A stretch of DNA of 6,800 bases from Actinomycetota bacterium (GTDB taxonomy: Bacteria > Actinomycetota > Acidimicrobiia > Acidimicrobiales > Iamiaceae): assembly GCA_017882935.1 (NCBI GenBank), contig JADGOP010000131.1:1-6800 (forward strand), read 5' to 3'. Both the position numbers and the translations under genes were made by a program. Of the stretch, positions 1 through 6,800 are shown one piece after another. The stretch's first letter is position 1; every line of letters begins with the position of its first letter. The notes under the pieces are model-generated. The model saw nothing but the letters and a program-made list of their open reading frames with translations, had not been told where the DNA came from and did no database searches.

Positions 1-51
1 GCCGGCACCATCCTCACGGTCCCCAAGGGTCGCTGGAACAACGCCGCCTGA
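1..51 (+). CDS. C-terminal tail of an unrecognised protein (partial)
   Basis: Frame 1 is open from the window edge and reads 16 codons ending in ...TVPKGRWNNAA before a TGA at 49-51. The codons are GC-rich, as in the genes beside it, and the next gene starts 21 bases later on the same strand. This spacing fits a real gene end in an operon rather than a chance open frame. The tail is too short to assign to a family and I do not recognise it. The real start lies to the left of the window. Confidence 0.55.
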   Translation, partial: AGTILTVPKGRWNNAA

Positions 52-72
52 GCGCGGCCGTACGGTGGGCGC

Positions 73-438
73 ATGAAGGCGCTGCGCATGGCCAACGAGG
101 GTCTGGCCTTCGTGTTCGAGCTGGTGGCGCTCGCGGTGTTCGCGTGGTGGGGTGCCTCACGGGGGCACGGCCTCACCGCGGTGCTGTTCGGGGTGCTGGT
201 GCCGGTGGCCGCCGCCGTGGTGTGGGGGCTGCTCGCCGCCCCTCGGGCCGCGGTCAAGGCGCCGCTCGCGGTCGTGGTGGTGGTGAAGGTGGCGTTCTTC
301 GGTGCTGCCGTCGCCGCGCTGGTCGACCTCGGCGACCCGGTGTGGGGCGTGGTGTTCGGCGTGGCCGTCGCCGCCAACACCGCGGCGGTCACCGTGTCGC
401 GCCGGTCGGTGCCCTCGACCGAGCTGTGGGGCCCGTAG
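73..438 (+). CDS. YrdB/DUF2568-family four-helix membrane protein
   Basis: Small integral membrane protein of 121 residues; its function is unknown. Four hydrophobic segments are visible at about residues 8-28, 34-55, 64-84 and 88-107, with short loops. The opening (LRMANEGLAFVFEL, then WWG), the central VVWGLLAAP and the closing small-residue helix match what I recall of DUF2568 (YrdB) proteins, which are about 110-125 residues long. The ATG at 73 keeps the conserved N-terminal LR..N motif but has only a weak GGTGGG three bases upstream. An ATG at 88 has a better-placed AAGG (76-79), but starting there would remove that motif. The gene lies 21 bases after the preceding reading frame and is probably co-transcribed with it. 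It ends convergently against the - strand operon. Family membership is fairly sure; no role can be inferred. Confidence 0.85.
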   Translation: MKALRMANEGLAFVFELVALAVFAWWGASRGHGLTAVLFGVLVPVAAAVVWGLLAAPRAAVKAPLAVVVVVKVAFFGAAVAALVDLGDPVWGVVFGVAVAANTAAVTVSRRSVPSTELWGP

Positions 439-466
439 CCCGCTACTACTCTTCGAGGGCCTCGAA
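435..466. repeat. Two small inverted repeats at the convergent gene ends
   Basis: GTAG-CCCG-CTAC (435-446) contains the YrdB stop codon. TTCGAG-GGC-CTCGAA (452-466) forms a 6-bp stem with a 3-base loop, just downstream of the YrdB stop and inside the last codons of the - strand gene. The second could form a small hairpin in either transcript. No T-run follows on either strand, so an intrinsic terminator is not established. The only space between the convergent stop codons is 439-445. Confidence 0.4.
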
Positions 467-718
467 CGCGCCTTCCACGGCCCGGAAGCGGTGGCGCTTG
501 GCGAGCACGTGGCTGGTGGCGAGCAGCGCACCGATCGGCCACTCGATGACCTCGGCCGCGACCAGGCCACCGAGGACCAGGTAGTAGGCCGCCGACTCCC
601 GCTCGGGGGCGGTCACGCGGACGTGGACGAGCGGCAGGGTCACCGTGTCGGGGACCTGGGGCAGCGTGAGGCGCCAGCCGGTGAACGGGATCGGCACCGA
701 GCCGTCGGCGTCGCTCAT
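446..718 (-). CDS. Conserved-looking 90-residue protein of unknown function
   Basis: Last gene of the - strand operon. Its ATG (718-716) overlaps the TGA of ndh in an ATGA, so translation is probably coupled. A purine-rich GAGGGG lies 11 bases upstream. Residues 1-42 look soluble: a short acidic start, then a Pro/Thr/Val-rich stretch likely to form beta strands (LTLPQVPDTVTLPLVHVRV). Residues 43-70 are mostly hydrophobic but interrupted by E56 and E59 (YYLVLGGLVAAEVIEWPIG), which suits an amphipathic or membrane-associated helix better than a clean transmembrane span. A basic patch (AKRHRFR) and an acidic end follow. The frame ends in two tandem TAG codons (448-443). I recall similar short actinobacterial proteins with a YY...E.IEWP core, none with a known function. 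The same frame stays open upstream through ndh and the SDR gene, but only as a GC-bias shadow. Confidence 0.75.
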   Translation of the reverse strand: MSDADGSVPIPFTGWRLTLPQVPDTVTLPLVHVRVTAPERESAAYYLVLGGLVAAEVIEWPIGALLATSHVLAKRHRFRAVEGAFEALEE

Positions 719-2040
719 CCCGCCCCGGTCCCCTCGTCGTCCTCGTCGTCCTCGTCCTCGCCCCAGTCGATCTGGGCCGAGTCGGGCCGGTCGAGGATGC
801 CCGAGGAACGGCTCTTGGAGAAGTAGTCCCAGCCCCACGACACGAAGGCGTCGATGCGCTGCCGCACACCGGTGAGCAGGTAGGCGTGCACCCCGAGCCA
901 GGCGGCGAAGGCGATGCCGCCGTGGAGCTCGTGGCGGTGCTCGCCCATCTCGGCCACGGCGGCGTTGCGGCCGATCATGGCCATGATCCCCTTGTCGTGG
1001 TACTTGAACGGCTCGGGGCCGTGGCCGTCGAGGTCGGCGACGATGTTCTTCGCGGCCCACTGCCCGGCCTGCAGCGCCACCGAGCCGAGCTGCGGGAAGG
1101 GCCTGCCGTCGGGCCCGGCGATGTTGGCCACGTCGCCGACGGCATAGACGCCGGGGTGGCCGTCGACGGTGAGGTCGGTGGAAACGTCGAGGCGGCCGCC
1201 GCGGCCCTGCGGGAGCCCGGCGTGCCCGGCGAGCGAGGCGGCCTGCAGGCCTCCGGCCCACACCACGGTGCGGGTGAGGATCTCGGAACCGTCGGACAGC
1301 ACCACCCGGTCGGGCTCGATGGCCTTCGCCGTGAGCCCCAGCCGCAGCTTCACGCCACCGGCTCGGAGCACCTTCGAGGCGTACTCGTGCGCCTTGTCGG
1401 AGAACGGGCCGAGCACGACCTGGCCCGGGTCGATGAGGTGGATCTCGGCGCGGCCGACGTCGAGGTCGTGGTAGCGCCCGACCATGACCTCGTTGATGAG
1501 GTCGGCCAGCGCCCCGGCCGTCTCCACGCCGGTGGCGCCGGCGCCGATGATCACGAAGTTGAGCGCCCCCTTGTCGAGCAGCTGCGGGTTCCGGTCGGCG
1601 TCCTCGAACACTTCGAGGATGCGGGTGCGCAGCCGCTGGGCGTCGTCGAGGGCGTACAGCGCGATGGTGTGCTCGGCGGCGCCCGGGGTGTCGAAGTAGT
1701 TCGCCCGTGATCCCATGGCGAGGACGAGGTAGTCGCCGCTGAACGAGCTGCCGTCGGCACAGCGGACGGTGCGGGTCGCCGGATCGACGTCGGTCACCTC
1801 GGCCATCTTCACGGCGACCGTCTGGTCCTTGCGGAAGATGCCACGGAGCGACCGCGCCACGTCGCTCGACGCGAGCTGCGCGGTGGCCACCTGGTAGAGC
1901 ATCGGCTGGAACGTGTGGTAGTTGTGCTGGTCGATCAAGGTGACCGGCACGTGTGCCTTGGCGAGCGCCTTGGCGCACCCCACGCCGGCGAAGCCGCCGC
2001 CCACCACCACCACCGACGTGTCGCGCGCTGCGTGGGCCAT
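715..2040 (-). CDS. ndh: Type II NADH:quinone oxidoreductase (NDH-2)
   Basis: Single-subunit FAD enzyme of the respiratory chain. It oxidises NADH and reduces membrane quinone without pumping protons, at the cytoplasmic face of the membrane. The 441-residue protein shows the two-dinucleotide-fold layout: an N-terminal FAD site GGGFAG (14-19) with D37 at the end of the second strand, a second nucleotide motif GAGATGVE (166-173) for NADH, and the FAD-contacting VYAVGDVA (298-305). PQLGSVALQAGQ (316-327) corresponds to the quinone-side AQ.A.Q region of NDH-2. An aromatic, amphipathic C-terminal part (about 375-407) is where members of the family attach to the membrane. An unusual acidic tail, EDEDDEDDE (428-436), follows. 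The start lies 3 bases after the SDR stop; no strong Shine-Dalgarno is visible, so coupling is likely. The less likely alternative is another pyridine nucleotide-disulfide oxidoreductase with a different acceptor. Confidence 0.93.
   Translation of the reverse strand: MAHAARDTSVVVVGGGFAGVGCAKALAKAHVPVTLIDQHNYHTFQPMLYQVATAQLASSDVARSLRGIFRKDQTVAVKMAEVTDVDPATRTVRCADGSSFSGDYLVLAMGSRANYFDTPGAAEHTIALYALDDAQRLRTRILEVFEDADRNPQLLDKGALNFVIIGAGATGVETAGALADLINEVMVGRYHDLDVGRAEIHLIDPGQVVLGPFSDKAHEYASKVLRAGGVKLRLGLTAKAIEPDRVVLSDGSEILTRTVVWAGGLQAASLAGHAGLPQGRGGRLDVSTDLTVDGHPGVYAVGDVANIAGPDGRPFPQLGSVALQAGQWAAKNIVADLDGHGPEPFKYHDKGIMAMIGRNAAVAEMGEHRHELHGGIAFAAWLGVHAYLLTGVRQRIDAFVSWGWDYFSKSRSSGILDRPDSAQIDWGEDEDDEDDEGTGAG
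732..760. repeat. Three-copy 9-base tandem repeat encoding the Ndh acidic tail
   Basis: The unit CCTCGTCGT occurs at 732-740 and 741-749, with a one-base variant at 750-758. On the - strand it reads as alternating GAG/GAC codons for the Glu/Asp run near the C-terminus of Ndh. The 9-base period keeps the frame, so copy-number change would lengthen or shorten the acidic tail without disrupting the gene. Confidence 0.8.
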
Positions 2041-2043
2041 CGC

Positions 2044-2807
2044 TCAGAGCCCCGGGCTGGAGTGCATGATGCCGCCGTCGGCGAAGATCGTGGTGGCGGT
2101 CAGGTAGCTGGCGCCTGCGCCGGCCAGGAACACCACCACGCTGGCGATCTCCTCGGGCGATGCCAGCCGGCCGATCGGGATGGCGGCGTCGAGCTTGGCG
2201 AGCGCCACGGGGTCGGCCACGGTGGCGGCGTTGATGGGGGTGTCGACCGCACCCGGGCCCACGCCAACCACGAGCACGCCCTGCGGTGCCAGCTCGACCC
2301 CGGCGGTGCGGGTGAGCATGCGCATGCCGCCCTTCGACAGGCAGTAGGCGGTGTTGCCGGGCATGGGCCAGTCCTCGTGGACCGACGTCATGTTGATGAT
2401 CCGGCCGCCGCCCCCCTGGGCGATCATCTGCTTCGCCGCGACCTGCGTGCCGAAGAAGGCGCTCTTGAGGTTGATGTCGAGCACGCGGTCGTACTGGTCC
2501 TCGGTGGTGTCGAGGATCGACGTGCGCGTCTCGATGCCTGCGTTGTTGACCATGATGTCGACCCGACCGAACGCCTTCACGGCTTCCGCCACGAGCTGCT
2601 CGAGATCCGCGACCTTGCTCACGTCGGCGTCGACGCCGATCGCCCGGTCGCCGAGGGCCACGATCTGCCGCTCGAGCTCCTCGGTGGCCGCCTCGTTGGC
2701 GACGTAGTCGATGACGATGTTGGCGCCCGCTCCCGCGAGCCCCAGCGCCACCGCCTTGCCGATGCCGCTGTTGCCACCGGTCACGATGGCCACCTTGCCC
2801 TCGAGGG

Positions 2808-2811
<4 letters not shown>
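2044..2811 (-). CDS. SDR-family oxidoreductase, glucose 1-dehydrogenase-like
   Basis: Classical short-chain dehydrogenase of 255 residues, the usual length. It has the cofactor motif TGGNSGIG (11-18), NNAG (89-92), the catalytic set N114, S143, Y156 and K160 (YCLSK), and the PG motif at 186-187 within GPGAVDTPIN. GPGAVDTPIN and the FADGGI near the C-terminus resemble Bacillus-type glucose 1-dehydrogenase, which oxidises beta-D-glucose to glucono-1,5-lactone. Strand 2 ends in D35-Y36-V37, an acidic residue with no Arg, so NAD+ is probably preferred over NADP+ (inference). The ATG overlaps the glgX stop (ATGA) and has a clear AAGGAG upstream. The substrate is uncertain: this SDR subgroup is often labelled glucose dehydrogenase on weak grounds, and another sugar or polyol is possible. 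The position between glycosidases and an NADH dehydrogenase supports a sugar substrate. Confidence 0.88.
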
Positions 2812-4933
<2,122 letters not shown>

Positions 4934-4937
<4 letters not shown>

Positions 4938-6800
4938 CCCGGCACCTGCCGGTCGATGTGCCGCGCCACCTCACCGACGGTGTACACACCGTTGCCGGGT
5001 CGACCGCGGATCAGGTCGGCGACCAGGCCCGTCCACCCCGTCTGGTGGGCCGCACCCAATCCGGCGCCGTTGTCGCCGTTGAAGTACTCGCTGAACACGA
5101 GGTTGTCCTTCCACGCCGGGTCGGTCTGCAGCCGCTCGACCCCACCGAAGCAGGGCCGGCGTCCCTCGGCGTCGCGCAGGAAGAGCGACACCAGCCGGCG
5201 GCGGATGTCGGCCGAGATCTCGTCCAGCGGCAGCTCCCGACCCGATCCGGTCGGGTACTCGATCACGAAGTCCGGGCCGAAGAAGCGGTAGTAGCGCTCG
5301 AGGGCGCTCACGAGCAGGAAGTTGAGGGGGAACCAGATCGGCCCACGCCAGTTCGAGTTGCCCCCGAACATGGCCGTGGTCGACTCGGCAGGCTCGTAGT
5401 CGATGGTGGCGCTGAAGCCCTCGACGTCGATCCGGTAAGGGTGGTCGCGGTGGTACGCCGACACCGCGCGGAGGCCGTGTGGCGACAGGAACTCGGCTTC
5501 GTCGAAGAGCCTGCCGAGGAGCTTGCGCAGGTGGTCGACGCCCACGACGCCGAGCATGAGGTGGCGCTCGCCCGGCTCGCCGCGCAGCAGGCCGTCGGCC
5601 TCGAGCGTCTCGAAATCGGCCTTGCCGCTGTCCTCGAGCAGCTGCGCGAAGCGCTTGTCGACCGTCTGCGCCCGGGCGAGCACGTCCTCGTGCACGACGA
5701 CCGAGGCGAGCAGCGGGATGATGCCGACCATCGAGCGGACCCGGACCGGGACCTTCGACCCGTCGGGCAGCAGCAGCTGGTCGTAGTAGAAGCCGTCGTC
5801 CTCGTCCCACACCCCGCCCGATCCCATGGCGGTGCGGATCGCCGCGAAGTGCTCCAGGAACTTGAGCACCAGGTCGGTTGCCGGTCGGTGGCCCGAGCGG
5901 TTCAGGATCGAGGCGATGCTGCCCATGGCGAGGGCGTAGAACGCCATCCACCCCGATGCGTCGGACTGCTGCAGCGTGCCCCCGACCGGCAGGTGCGAGC
6001 GGTCGAGCGGCCCGATGTTGTCGAGCCCGAGGAACCCACCCTCGAACAGGTTGGTGCCCTCGACGTCCTCCTGGTTGACCCACCACGTGAAGTTCACGAG
6101 CAGCTTGTCGAAGACCTTGCTCAGGAAGTCGAGGTCGCGCCCGCCGTCGATGGCGAACACCTCGAGGGCGGCCCACGCCTGCACGGGCGGGTTCACGTCG
6201 CCGAAGTCCCACTCGTACGCGGGCAGTGCGCCGCTCGGGTGCTGGAACCACTCGCGGCACACCAGCAGCAGCTGGTACTTGGCGAACGCCGGGTCGACGT
6301 GCGCCAGCGCGACGCAGTGGAAGCCGAGGTCCCACGCGGCGAACCACGGGTACTCCCACTTGTCCGGCATCGACATGATGTCGAACGACTCGAAGTGGCC
6401 CCACCGGGTGTTGCGCCCCTCGAGGCGCGAGGCGGGCGGCGTGGGCTGGGTCGGGTCGCCGGCCAGCCAGCGGGCCACGTCGTAGTTGTAGAGCTGCTTG
6501 CTCCAGAGCATCCCCGAGAACGCCTGGCGCATGACCCGGGCCTCGTCGTCGGTCGTCGTCGCGGGGGTCAGCTCGGCGTAGAAGTCGTCGGCCTCACGTT
6601 GCCGCCGCGCCACGACCTCGTCGAACGGTGCCCCGAACGCGGCGGCGTCGCCGGAGGCCGGGTCGGCCGGGCGCAGCCTCAGCCGCAGCTCAACGGTCGC
6701 CCCCGGCGCCACGTCGACCTGGTACCAGACCGACGCCTTGGTGCCGACGCCGTCGGGGTTCACCGTGGGGAGCCCCGACACGACGTGGTCGTTGATGCCG
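4934..6800 (-). CDS. GH63/MGH1-like glycoside hydrolase, N-terminus outside window
   Basis: The frame is open to the window edge (...GIND at the edge, then VVSGLPTVN). About 621 codons are seen and the true start lies further right; GTG codons near the edge are internal. I recall full-length relatives of roughly 850-900 residues, so about 250 N-terminal residues are probably missing. After a short beta region, an (alpha/alpha)6 barrel runs from about 6540 to 5010. Marks of the GH63/mannosylglycerate-hydrolase-like group are KWEYPWFAAWDLGFH (6361-6317), FEGGFLGLDNIG, GGNSNWRGPIWFP (5365-5327), FSEYFNGDNGAG and HQTGWTGLVA. By analogy with GH63 enzymes such as YgjK, the Asp of GLDNI (6022-6020) is the likely general acid and the Glu of FSEYF (5089-5087) the likely general base of an inverting mechanism. 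The substrate is unknown: an alpha-glucoside, an oligosaccharide, or a glucosyl- or mannosyl-glycerate. The stop overlaps the start of glgX, which suggests an alpha-glucan-related job. A signal peptide cannot be judged. Confidence 0.88.

Noticed and set aside
52..72. Possible promoter between the left-edge gene and YrdB.
   Set aside because: The gap is only 21 bases and shows no -10 or -35 pattern; co-transcription is simpler.
452..466. Possible intrinsic terminator for the YrdB transcript.
   Set aside because: The stem is only 6 bp and is followed by CGCGCC on the + strand, with no T-run on either strand. It is kept only as an inverted repeat.
6779..6781. GTG codon as a possible start of the GH63-like gene inside the window.
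   Set aside because: The frame stays open upstream to the edge, with residues (GIND, VV) that match the conserved run before VNP...GTKA in the family, so this Val is internal.

Overview
The window is GC-rich, gene-dense DNA with strong G/C third-position bias and overlapping stop/start codons. Together with a DUF2568/YrdB-type membrane protein, an actinobacterial-looking small protein and a CBM48-GH13 GlgX, this suggests a high-GC actinomycete. An acidimicrobial-like lineage is possible, but that is only an impression from gene style. No rRNA, tRNA, CRISPR, insertion sequence, phage gene or attachment site is visible, and no stretch longer than about 25 bases lacks a gene.

Left end, + strand (1-438): the last 16 codons of an unrecognised gene, then, after 21 bases, a 121-residue four-helix membrane protein of the YrdB/DUF2568 family. 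This ends convergently against the next block, with only 7 bases between the two stop codons.

The rest (446-6800) is one block on the - strand, read right to left: a large GH63/MGH1-like glycosidase (N-terminus beyond the window), the debranching enzyme GlgX, a classical SDR resembling glucose 1-dehydrogenase, a type II NADH:quinone oxidoreductase (Ndh), and a 90-residue protein of unknown function. Three of the four junctions are 4-base ATGA overlaps and the fourth has a 3-base gap, so this looks like one translationally coupled operon. Its promoter lies to the right of the window.

The gene order suggests a possible job (inference): GlgX and the GH63-like enzyme open and trim alpha-glucans or a small glucoside, the SDR oxidises the released sugar (probably with NAD+), and Ndh passes the electrons to the quinone pool. 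Each enzyme family is known. What deserves attention is the coupled set, the unassigned substrate of the GH63-like enzyme and the tightly attached 90-residue protein. I see no mobile or defence system here.
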